A stretch of DNA of 10,086 nucleotides, taken from the NCBI GenBank assembly GCA_015222595.1, contig JADFVP010000014.1:1-10086 (forward strand), written 5' to 3'. Under the pieces are notes generated by a model. It did not search any database and was not told where the DNA came from. It was given only the letters and a program-made list of their open reading frames with translations. The position numbers and the translations under genes are program-made. This document shows, piece by piece, positions 1 through 6,250 of the stretch (the stretch's first letter is position 1; every line of letters starts with the position of its first letter). The DNA is from Pseudomonadota bacterium. Its GTDB lineage: Bacteria > Desulfobacterota > GWC2-55-46 > JADFVP01.

Positions 1-468
1 GATAGCGACCTTGCGCCCAGTTGCTACGCAGCCCTCAGGCGGGAACTCCCCGAATAGCTCCTCTACCGTTCTGCCATGCGCGCTCAACACGATAGAACCG
101 TTCTGAGGCTCCTTTATTAGCGCGAAGGCCTCGGCAACTATAGAGAGGTTCGGCAGCACGGTTACGCCCTTTTTGCCAAATCGCTCTATTATAAATCCGG
201 CTATGCCAAAGAGCAGCGGGTCTCCGGTGGCTAACACCACAACGGTGGCGCGCCTCTTTGCCGCGCGCTCGGTGGCTATAAACTCTTCTATTTCTTTAGC
301 GACCGCGTCGAGCGGACCTCTGATAGCAACGCGAGCAGCCTTAGACTCTCTGAACTCACCCAAGAACCGGCGCGTGCCGACCAGAAGCCCGGCCTTGTTC
401 ACCACGCCAAGCGCGCGCTCCGTCAGGCTGAGTGCCCCTGTTGCTCCTATGCCGACCACGTATATCAT
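1..468 (-). CDS. cbiE: Cobalt-precorrin-7 C5-methyltransferase CbiE (or CbiE part of CobL), 3' end cut by window
   Basis: The first 156 residues are visible, and the frame is open to the left edge. The start (MIYVVGIG) and the 'VGTRRFL' stretch near residue 30 are typical of CbiE. A GDP triplet at residues 82-84 followed by LLFG is the S-adenosylmethionine-binding signature of tetrapyrrole methylases, and 'SAHGR' near residue 129 is also CbiE-like. The family methylates C5 of cobalt-precorrin-7 in the cytoplasm. The ATG at 468 is the first possible start because TAA precedes it directly. A clear Shine-Dalgarno is lacking, and the start lies only 21 bases after the cbiD stop, so translational coupling is likely. 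Because the 3' part is missing, I cannot tell whether a CbiT decarboxylase domain follows, as in CobL fusions. Confidence 0.9.
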   Translation of the reverse strand, partial: MIYVVGIGATGALSLTERALGVVNKAGLLVGTRRFLGEFRESKAARVAIRGPLDAVAKEIEEFIATERAAKRRATVVVLATGDPLLFGIAGFIIERFGKKGVTVLPNLSIVAEAFALIKEPQNGSIVLSAHGRTVEELFGEFPPEGCVATGRKVAI

Positions 469-489
469 TTAAACTCGCATCCCATTCAA

Positions 490-1659
490 TTATACTCTTG
501 CCGTAACAGTTGCGTCGTACCCGACCAGCACTGCAGTTACTTTCTGGCTCTTACCGACCTTCTGTTGTCCGTTCTTCTTGACCATCCTGGCTACCTTCTT
601 TAAGACACTCGAAAGTCCGTGCTCTTCTAAAATAAAGAAGACCTCGCGCGCGGTGTTGGCCCCGGCTATTCTCTTGGAGAGTTCGCGCCCCGCCCCGCCC
701 TTTGCCGCTGTTTTGGCAAGGGCCGCAAGGTCGATAGAGGAGTCAGCGCAGTGGGTCTCGAAGTGCCCTGCCGCAAGCTTGGTGAACTTGCCGAACTGCC
801 CGGCTACCGTCACGTTCTTGATCTCTTTTTTCTTTGCTACAGAAGAGAGCGCAAAACCCATGTGGTCGCCGGTCATTACAAAGGCGGCGGCAGGCAGATC
901 GCTCTCGGTCTCTAAAACCTTTTCGGTACTTCTACCTGTGCTGAAGATGACGGTATCGAGCCCCGCGGCTACCGCGACATCTATGCCGCACTTAATAGAG
1001 TCTTTATAGGCAGCTAAAGAGAGCGGCTCGACGATTCCGGTCGTGCCGAGAATAGAGATGCCGCCCAATATGCCGAGCCTCGCATTCATCGTCTTCTTGG
1101 CAAGCGTCTCACCACGCGGCACGCTTACCGTTACCTCTACAGAAGGCTTCAGGCCGTTTCTATCGTTCATGCTAGAGGCAGCTTCGGTAACGGCGGTGCG
1201 GATCATGCTCGTAGGTACGGGGTTGATGGCCGGCCTGCCGACCGGAACCTTGAGCCCCGGACGCGTTACCTTGCCTACACCAACGCCACCTTTGATGCTT
1301 ACTCCGGTACGCGCGGCGTTAAAGCCCTTCAGCTCTACGCTTGTAACTATTGCCGCCTTGTGCGTAACGTCGGGGTCGTCGCCCGCGTCCTTTATAATTG
1401 TCGCGGTTGCGCGAGAGCCCTCCAGCTCTATTTTCTTTACCTTTACGCTGTAGAGTCTGCCGCCCGGGAGGGTGACGATAACTGTGGAGGGAGGCAGCAG
1501 GCGTCTCTTCACGCCCCTCTTCTGAGCAGCCTTCTTTAGCACCGGTTTCTTCTGAAATAGAGATGCAAAAAGAGCCTGTGCCGCAGCCTTGGCTCCGGCA
1601 GCGGCACACGTACCCGTGGTAAAGCCACTCCTTAAACTCTTACCCTTCTTGATTTTCAA
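490..1659 (-). CDS. cbiD: Cobalt-precorrin-5B C1-methyltransferase CbiD
   Basis: CbiD transfers a methyl group from S-adenosylmethionine to C1 of cobalt-precorrin-5B in the anaerobic B12 pathway. The N-terminal 'LRSGFTTGTCAAAGAKAA' stretch is diagnostic of the family, and further family-like segments (GVGVGKVTRPGL, then NPVPTSMI, and later TGDHMGFAL) follow in order. The longest frame starts at a TTG at 1716 (408 residues), but that codon lies inside a degenerate 19-bp tandem repeat and has no convincing ribosome site. I prefer the in-frame TTG at 1659, which has GGA six bases upstream and gives a 389-residue protein beginning MKIKKGKSLRSGFTTG, a normal family N-terminus. The gene lies between the four-helix membrane protein and cbiE in the riboswitch operon. 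The function is near certain; the start is less so. Confidence 0.93.
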   Translation of the reverse strand: MKIKKGKSLRSGFTTGTCAAAGAKAAAQALFASLFQKKPVLKKAAQKRGVKRRLLPPSTVIVTLPGGRLYSVKVKKIELEGSRATATIIKDAGDDPDVTHKAAIVTSVELKGFNAARTGVSIKGGVGVGKVTRPGLKVPVGRPAINPVPTSMIRTAVTEAASSMNDRNGLKPSVEVTVSVPRGETLAKKTMNARLGILGGISILGTTGIVEPLSLAAYKDSIKCGIDVAVAAGLDTVIFSTGRSTEKVLETESDLPAAAFVMTGDHMGFALSSVAKKKEIKNVTVAGQFGKFTKLAAGHFETHCADSSIDLAALAKTAAKGGAGRELSKRIAGANTAREVFFILEEHGLSSVLKKVARMVKKNGQQKVGKSQKVTAVLVGYDATVTARV

Positions 1660-1663
1660 TTCT

Positions 1664-1794
1664 TTTCCATCGATTAGAACAAGGCTCGGCGACTCAAACA
1701 AGGCTCGGCGATTCAAACAAGGTCCGGTGATTAAGACAAGAGACGGCGGTTAAAAAAAGCCCGGCGATTTGAACAGGGCTCGGCACTCTTGAGG
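1664..1794. repeat. Degenerate 19-bp tandem repeat around the cbiD 5' end
   Basis: The block 1683-1701 and the block 1702-1720 are identical except for one base. Further blocks at 1721-1739, 1740-1758, 1759-1776 and 1777-1794 are increasingly diverged copies, and 1664-1682 is a partial copy. The unit read on the minus strand is TTGTTTGAATCGCCGAGCC. The array occupies much of the gap between the four-helix protein gene and cbiD and runs into the extended cbiD frame, where it encodes residues before the conserved domain. The gradient of decay away from the central copies suggests slippage duplication. Confidence 0.75.
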
Positions 1795-1810
1795 TACTTG
1801 GACAGACCCC

Positions 1811-2239
1811 TCAGGCCTTGGAGCCCTGCAACCCTCTGGAGCCGAGAGTCCAGAAGAGGCCGAGAAAGAGGCCCAGAAGAACGGCTAGCCCTAGGCCCTG
1901 GATCGACTCAGGCGTAACTACGTGGTAGCGGTGCGAATCCATCTGAGAGAGCAGCACCCCGCCGCCGCGAAGCAACAGCCAGACAAAAGTCGTGACCATA
2001 AGGGCCTTTGGCAGATAGCCCTTAAAGGGAAGCACGCTTCCTGCAAAGTAGAGTATGCCGCCGGAGACTATCGAGAAGACCACGCCGCCGAAGATGAAGC
2101 TGACGAGATTATGCGTAAAGGTAGACTCGAAGGCAAAGACCCCGGTCATGTTGTTTATACCCATTGCCACGAGGCCCCAGACGACCCCCGCAACCGCACT
2201 ATAGACAAGCCTGTCCTTCAGGCTTTGAGTATTCTTCAT
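1811..2239 (-). CDS. Small four-helix membrane protein of unknown family in cobalt/B12 operon
   Basis: This 142-residue protein has four likely membrane segments at about residues 11-31, 44-68, 77-98 and 113-132. Short polar loops separate them, and the third loop carries DSHRYH (about 101-106), a possible metal-binding patch. The ATG at 2239 has AAGGA eight bases upstream. It starts 26 bases after the CbtB-like gene, which makes co-translation likely. CbtB normally accompanies CbtA, a membrane protein of over 200 residues with about five helices. This protein sits in the CbtA position but is shorter, and I do not recognise CbtA sequence in it. I infer a partner role in cobalt uptake from position alone. 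The family is unrecognised. Confidence 0.85.
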   Translation of the reverse strand: MKNTQSLKDRLVYSAVAGVVWGLVAMGINNMTGVFAFESTFTHNLVSFIFGGVVFSIVSGGILYFAGSVLPFKGYLPKALMVTTFVWLLLRGGGVLLSQMDSHRYHVVTPESIQGLGLAVLLGLFLGLFWTLGSRGLQGSKA

Positions 2240-2265
2240 AACTTATATCCTTTCAGCCCCTGCGC

Positions 2266-2439
2266 CTAATGGCAAGGCATGCCGATTACGTGCCTGAAGT
2301 CGTGGAACATATCGTGTACGCCAGAGGCGAACGACTCCATGCCGTAAGCAATAACCACCATAGAGAAGGCGATGACCAGCAGCGTCAGCACCGGCAGAAC
2401 CGTATTAATGAGCGCATCTCTTTCAAATAACTTTTCCAT
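2266..2439 (-). CDS. cbtB: CbtB-like cobalt transporter small subunit
   Basis: The product has 57 residues. One membrane helix lies at about 12-33, followed by a histidine-rich tail with His42, His46, His50 and a terminal PCH (His57). The tail HDFRHVIGMPCH matches the characteristic end of CbtB proteins, the proposed small subunit of the B12-regulated CbtAB cobalt transporter; the histidines may bind the metal. The reading frame extends upstream to 2481, but the ATG at 2439 is preceded by AAGGAG at nine bases, so I use it. It lies 68 bases after cbiM, in a B12 riboswitch operon, which fits cobalt uptake. A CbtB next to CbiM rather than beside a full-length CbtA is unusual. The assignment rests on the tail motif, the size and the context. 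Confidence 0.8.
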   Translation of the reverse strand: MEKLFERDALINTVLPVLTLLVIAFSMVVIAYGMESFASGVHDMFHDFRHVIGMPCH

Positions 2440-2507
2440 TCTGTTTCTCTCCTTATCGTTTGTTCTTCTGGTAAATAACAACGTTTCCTAATATCAATAA
2501 TCGATTC

Positions 2508-3515
2508 TCATCTACTGGGACTAAACGCAGACCTGTAGAGACGGTTTATGGTGTAGAGCGACAGCAGTACGGTCGCAGACCCGACAGCGGCTGCGGCTAT
2601 ATAGCCAAGGGTCGAGCCTAAGCCCGGCAGCGTGTACCCCGGCATCAGCGCACTCCAGTAACCGGACATGCGCTCCATACCCGAAGGCAGGTAGCCGATC
2701 ATGGCCGTGACCTCTGCGGTGTTCCACTCGCCCCAAGGAGCAGCAGTTGCGAAGAGCCCAAGCGGTACGAGAAGCACGAGGGCTGCAAGCGCGAACCAGA
2801 GCGGCCTTATGCGAGAGACTGCAACCTTCGGATCTGTTCCGGAAAACTGTACTCCTGAGCGGTACAGGTACGTTACCACGACTGCCGTGCCGAGCGCTTC
2901 TATCGGACCGATAAAGAGCAGGTGAGGAATTCCTATGGCAGGAAGTGTTACGCCGAGTGCGAACGGAGCGTAGAGCGCAGGCGCAGTTCCTGAGAGCGCG
3001 GGCTGAATGCCGAGCGCAAAGGCCGTACAGAGAGCCGAGGCGTTAACCCCAAGGAACGCCGCCACTGCCGCAGCAACTGCGCGCCTTGTGCCTGTGGCTT
3101 CTTTTGCGCCAGTTTTAGCGTCGATACCGACGAGAGCCGTATAGACGTAGTGGCCGACAAAGCTCATTACTACCGCAATGCTAAAGACATTTGCGCCGAG
3201 TGTCGTTATGCCGCCGTCTCCAAAGAGCGTGGCCTGCAAGGCGAGCACCAGCGTAAGCGCCGCCACCGAGGCCCAGGGGCCAAGCACTATGGCAACTACT
3301 ACCGCCCCGGCCATGTGGCCTGAGGCTCCTCCGGGTAGCGGCACGTTGAACATCATTATGACGAAAGCAAAAGCAGCGCCTAGTGAGAGCAGCGGAAGCT
3401 CTTTCTGTTTGAGCGTGGTAGCGAGCTTGCGCGAGGCGACATACCACAGAGGCAGCATCGCTGCGTAGAAGACAACGCAGGTCTTGGGACCGAGGTAACC
3501 GTCTGGAATATGCAT
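2508..3515 (-). CDS. cbiM: Cobalt ECF transporter substrate component CbiM with C-terminal CbiN-like (PDGLE-type) extension
   Basis: The 335-residue polytopic membrane protein begins MHIPDGYL. In CbiM and NikM the N-terminal Met-His of this motif forms the metal site, so it is the selectivity component for Co2+ uptake. Several hydrophobic helices follow, with the family-typical 'PLPGGASGHMAGA' stretch near residues 60-72. The last 100 or so residues (from PLWFALAALVLL to the end) add one helix, a periplasmic stretch with YLPSGMERMSGYW, and a last helix. This arrangement resembles the CbiN/PDGLE domain fused to CbiM in Geobacter-like bacteria. The ATG has AAAGGA upstream. CbiM normally works with CbiQ and CbiO energising subunits; none is encoded between here and cbiE, so they must lie elsewhere or be replaced. 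Confidence 0.93.
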   Translation of the reverse strand: MHIPDGYLGPKTCVVFYAAMLPLWYVASRKLATTLKQKELPLLSLGAAFAFVIMMFNVPLPGGASGHMAGAVVVAIVLGPWASVAALTLVLALQATLFGDGGITTLGANVFSIAVVMSFVGHYVYTALVGIDAKTGAKEATGTRRAVAAAVAAFLGVNASALCTAFALGIQPALSGTAPALYAPFALGVTLPAIGIPHLLFIGPIEALGTAVVVTYLYRSGVQFSGTDPKVAVSRIRPLWFALAALVLLVPLGLFATAAPWGEWNTAEVTAMIGYLPSGMERMSGYWSALMPGYTLPGLGSTLGYIAAAAVGSATVLLSLYTINRLYRSAFSPSR

Positions 3516-3531
3516 TCTCTTATCCTTTCAC

Positions 3532-3557
3532 TTTTATACAAAACTCTTGGTATAAAA
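3532..3557. other. AT-rich inverted repeat between cbiX-cbiC and cbiM
   Basis: Perfect 8-base arms (TTTTATAC and GTATAAAA) enclose a 10-base loop in the 64-base gap between the fused gene and cbiM. The stem is weak in G+C. It could mark a processing site or a weak internal signal; I do not call it a terminator. Confidence 0.3.
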
Positions 3558-3579
3558 AACCGTGCAGAACTGTTCGCAT

Positions 3580-4677
3580 CTAGACCGAGGCCGAAGCAGC
3601 CTCTATAAGAAGTCCGTTGATTATTGCAACGGCTACTGTTGACCCGCCTTTTCTTCCCGGAGTAGTTATGAACTCTATGCCGGAGGCGAGAAGTTCGTCC
3701 TTGGCCTCGACCGCGCCGACAAAGCCGACCGGTACGCCGACTACGAGCGCAGGAGCTGCGCCCTCAACTCTAACAAGCCTTAGAAGCTCGCGAAGCGCTG
3801 TAGGGGCGTTGCCTATGGCAACTATCGCGCCGTCTATTTTGTCCGCTGCCAGACGCATTGCCGTAGCGGTTCTGGTGGCCCCGGTTCTCTTGGCCTCGGC
3901 AATGACACTGTCGTCAGAGACCCCGCAGTGGAGCGTTGAGCCGAAGACTCCCATGCGCTCTTTCGAAATACCGACGCCGACCATCTTGACGTCGGTAATA
4001 ATCTCTGCGCCGCGCTGAAGAGCCTCTATGCCCGCGCCGATTGCATTAGGGCTAAAGCGCATGATCTCTTTAAAGTCGAAGTCGGCGGTGGTGTGAATTA
4101 CGCGCTTTACTATCTCGGTCTCGGCAGCAGTGCAAGAGAGTTCGCCAAGCTCGGAGCCTATTATCTTAAAGCTCTCAAGCTCTATCGGGTGGCGATCCAC
4201 CGCTTTTTTAGTCCCTGCGTTAGTCCCGGCTTTACTCCCCGCCACAGGCGCGGCAACTACTGCGTCCCTGCCGTCGCCCTCGTACCCCTCTATCCGGTCT
4301 ATCACAATGTCAACAAGCTTTTCGTGAAATCCAATGTTCGGCGTAATCTCCATACTAACTCCGGGGTGCTTCTCGGCCCCGATCGCCATCGCTTTTGGCA
4401 GGTCTTTGCGCATGTGGTTGCCCATGTAGAGGAAGTACGGCATGACCTTGATATCCGTAAAGCCCTTCTCTACCATAATGTCGAGGGCCTCATGAAAGTT
4501 CGGGGGAGCGAGTTCTAGAAACGCGGGCTGAACGTAGCCGAAACCGCCCTCAGTTTCGAGCATTCTGGCAACGCGTCTTAGTATCTCGTTGGCCTCGTCG
4601 CGCCTTGAGCCGTGCCCAAGTATCAGCACCGCTTTGCTCTCTCTGCCACCTCTACTATCAACCTCTGTTGCCTGCAT
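3580..4677 (-). CDS. cbiX-cbiC: Fused sirohydrochlorin cobaltochelatase CbiX and cobalt-precorrin-8 methylmutase CbiC
   Basis: This 365-residue protein has two enzyme domains. Residues 15 to about 130 are a short-form CbiX: GHGSR holds His22, and PYFLYMGNHMRKDLP holds His88. These two histidines, about 66 residues apart, match the metal-binding pair of small chelatases that insert Co2+ into sirohydrochlorin. After a loose Ala/Gly/Thr linker (about 139-160), residues from HPIELESF (163) to the end form CbiC, which moves the C11 methyl group to C12 to give cobyrinate. The catalytic His195 lies in VIHTTADFDF, and GRKGGS near the C-terminus is conserved in CbiC. The ATG has AAGGAG eight bases upstream. 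It is the first gene after the riboswitch and terminator. The fusion joins an early and a late step of the same pathway. Confidence 0.95.
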   Translation of the reverse strand: MQATEVDSRGGRESKAVLILGHGSRRDEANEILRRVARMLETEGGFGYVQPAFLELAPPNFHEALDIMVEKGFTDIKVMPYFLYMGNHMRKDLPKAMAIGAEKHPGVSMEITPNIGFHEKLVDIVIDRIEGYEGDGRDAVVAAPVAGSKAGTNAGTKKAVDRHPIELESFKIIGSELGELSCTAAETEIVKRVIHTTADFDFKEIMRFSPNAIGAGIEALQRGAEIITDVKMVGVGISKERMGVFGSTLHCGVSDDSVIAEAKRTGATRTATAMRLAADKIDGAIVAIGNAPTALRELLRLVRVEGAAPALVVGVPVGFVGAVEAKDELLASGIEFITTPGRKGGSTVAVAIINGLLIEAASASV

Positions 4678-4771
4678 ACCCTACACTCCTTATAAAAAAA
4701 CGGACTATTTCCGATTAAAGATTCACATTCAGACTTAATGACACGGCCTTAAACAACAGCCCCCGCCGCAT

Positions 4772-4805
4772 AAAAAAAACCCCACCTCCGAAGACGGAAG
4801 GGGGG
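4772..4805 (-). terminator. Riboswitch-controlled intrinsic terminator (expression platform)
   Basis: On the minus strand, 4805-4795 pairs with 4790-4780 to form an 11-position stem with one mismatch and a four-base loop (UCUU). Eight U residues (4779-4772) follow directly. It lies between the cobalamin aptamer and cbiX-cbiC, where a B12-dependent attenuator is expected. A competing pairing is possible: the minus-strand run AAGGTGGGGG at 4867-4858 can pair with the 5' arm CCCCCCTT and would prevent the terminator when B12 is low. Confidence 0.85.
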
Positions 4806-4893
4806 ATAAAGACCCGAAGATAACAGAGGCCCCTATAAAATAGACGGCCCTCCTATACCCCCACCTTCTTTACAATCGAAGATTTCGTGAGGC

Positions 4894-5092
4894 ATACTCC
4901 GGCAGGTCTCCTGACTTACGGTTCATCCTACTCTCTCTGACCTTCCCGGCAGTTTGCAGATACCAGTGGCGACAATTTAGAGATTTCGTCCCGCTTACAG
5001 TGGCGTGTCCGTTCCCGATTCTCCGAGCATGCCCGGACCACGAGATTCCCTTGCTGACGTGTGAAAAAACAGACCGGCAGCAACCGGAGTAT
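4894..5092 (-). ncRNA. Cobalamin (AdoCbl-type) riboswitch aptamer
   Basis: On the minus strand, 5092-5084 and 4902-4894 are perfectly complementary over nine bases and close the P1 stem. Inside are the hallmarks in order: AAGGGAAT; CGGGAACGGACACGCCACTG (the core with the conserved GCCACTG); GGGAAGG; GATGAACCGTAAGTCAGGAG; and the B12 box AGTCAGGAGACCTGCC at 4916-4901. All core segments appear intact. It faces the B12 operon and precedes a strong terminator, so the likely effect is to turn the operon off when adenosylcobalamin is plentiful. Confidence 0.96.
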
Positions 5093-5107
5093 TTGATACA
5101 TTTTTCA

Positions 5108-5141
5108 AATATAGAGTCGCATGAGAAGGGCGGTAAGTCAA
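5108..5141 (-). promoter_or_regulatory. Possible promoter of the B12 operon
   Basis: On the minus strand TTGACT (5141-5136) is a good -35 hexamer. Candidate -10 elements are CTCTAT (5116-5111, spacer 19) and TATATT (5113-5108, spacer 22). Both spacers are longer than the usual 17, so this is tentative. Transcription would begin at or just before the riboswitch. Confidence 0.3.
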
Positions 5142-5259
5142 GCCTATTAAGTATTAGAGAGGGGCTGCAAAGGCAGTGGCAAGCGCGCCGGGGAGTATAC
5201 TGTCAGAGCAAGAACGGCCCCGGAGCCCCGGAGCCTCGAAAAGAGCAGACAACAACAGG

Positions 5260-6015
5260 TTATTTCTTTACAGTTCGGGCACTTATCTGATTCAAGATAC
5301 CGCGTATCATGTTCACTTCCTTGTCCATGAGCGCCGTGCGCCCCCATAGCCGGTGGAAGCTCCGCATAATGGCCCTTAAGATATGCTCCCCGCCCTGCTC
5401 CCCGTACTCAAGCTCCTTTAGCGTGGCCTCAAGATGGACGTACATAGCAGCGATATCGGCCCTCGGTGCGGCAGTAATGGACGGCTCGACCGCAGGGCCG
5501 CTCTGCTCTAGCGAATCCATAAAGAGCGTATGGCAGACGACCATTACGGCCTGGGCGAGGTTCAGCGAAGCGTACTCCGGGTCGGAAGGGATCTCGAAGA
5601 GCACGTCGCACTCTGCGGTCTCTTCGTTCATAAGGCCCTTGTCCTCGCGCCCGAAAAGGATCGAAACCCTATTGGTGGCGCTGAACTTCAGTATCTCGGC
5701 AGATGCTTCTTTGAGCGTCAGCATCGGGTAGCGGAGCCTGCCGGTTCTTCTCGTCGCGCCAAACGTTACAGGTGTCTCGCTGATGGCGTCGGTTACCGTC
5801 TCGTAAATCTCTGCTGCGGCGAGCACGTCGGTGGCGTTGCAGGCCATCGACAACGCCTCGTTGTTCATGTGGTGGCACGGGTTTACGAGCACGAGATTTC
5901 TAAGGCCCGTGTTCATCATAGCGCGCGCAACGGAGCCGACGTTGCCAGACCCGCGCGGCTCGACAAGCACTATATTTAGATTGTCTTTTAGATTTCCGGG
6001 TAGATCTGCTGCCAT
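5260..6015 (-). CDS. trmJ: RNA 2'-O-methyltransferase of the TrmJ/SpoU family
   Basis: The 251-residue protein carries the three SPOUT motifs: motif 1 NVGSVARAM after VEPRGSG (about residues 19-33); motif 2 ILFGREDKGLMNEE in the middle; and motif 3 YASLNLAQAVMVVCH. These form the knotted S-adenosylmethionine site. The layout, and the C-terminal helical part ending HRLWGRTALMDKEVNMIRGIL, match TrmJ, which methylates the 2'-OH of nucleotide 32 in tRNA. The length agrees with the family. The ATG at 6015 is preceded by AAGGTGGGG. It lies upstream of the riboswitch on the same strand and appears to be a separate, housekeeping unit. Other SpoU paralogues with different RNA targets cannot be fully excluded. 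Confidence 0.9.
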   Translation of the reverse strand: MAADLPGNLKDNLNIVLVEPRGSGNVGSVARAMMNTGLRNLVLVNPCHHMNNEALSMACNATDVLAAAEIYETVTDAISETPVTFGATRRTGRLRYPMLTLKEASAEILKFSATNRVSILFGREDKGLMNEETAECDVLFEIPSDPEYASLNLAQAVMVVCHTLFMDSLEQSGPAVEPSITAAPRADIAAMYVHLEATLKELEYGEQGGEHILRAIMRSFHRLWGRTALMDKEVNMIRGILNQISARTVKK

Positions 6016-6080
6016 ACCCCACCTTACCGTCTATACCCAACAATAGAAAACGTCAACAATAGCATAAGGGGGTGAGTATA

Positions 6081-6121
6081 ACAGAAAGGGGCGAGTACGT
6101 GGAGTACAAAAGAGTGAACGG
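6081..6121. repeat. Direct repeat A, left copy
   Basis: Forty-one bases match 8160-8200 with a single difference, in the same orientation. The block contains a Shine-Dalgarno-like purine run, a GTG, and codons for VEYKRVNG on the plus strand. The two copies lie on either side of the large TPR membrane protein gene. Confidence 0.9.
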
Positions 6122-6194
6122 TAACAACAGAGCCGAAACAACAAAGATGGCAGTGCCTACCCTACACGGCTACATCAATGCATTCTCAGGGTAG
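6099..6194 (+). CDS. Candidate 31-codon mini-ORF beginning MEYKRVNG
   Basis: A GTG start is preceded by AGAAAGGGGC at about seven bases and opens a 31-residue frame (MEYKRVNGNNRAETTK...INAFSG) ending at TAG. The first eight codons recur at the start of a second mini-ORF at 8178, and its last codons fall in direct repeat B. The product resembles nothing I know. The recurrence of ribosome site, start and first residues argues for either a small peptide family or a repeated DNA element with a coding-like look. Coding is not proven. Confidence 0.2.
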   Translation: MEYKRVNGNNRAETTKMAVPTLHGYINAFSG

Positions 6195-6220
6195 TTAGCT
6201 ATATGATGCACAAAGAGTAC
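6172..6220. repeat. Direct repeat B, left copy
   Basis: The last 33 bases (6188-6220) match 8122-8154 at 30 positions, in the same orientation; weaker similarity extends left to about 6172. The block begins with the TAG that ends the mini-ORF and ends with GCACAAAGAGTAC. It lies 30 bases from the 3' end of the TPR protein gene. Confidence 0.85.
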
Positions 6221-6250
6221 GGCAAGCGGGCCGGCGAATCCCGTAGTCGC

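Noticed and set aside
578..1453. Plus-strand open frames opposite cbiD
   Set aside because: They lie antisense to a clearly conserved gene, have no ribosome sites, and their composition reflects the codon bias of the minus strand.
5000..5290. Plus-strand frame of 96 codons across the riboswitch
   Set aside because: It overlaps the conserved aptamer on the other strand and the end of trmJ; its product has no recognisable features.
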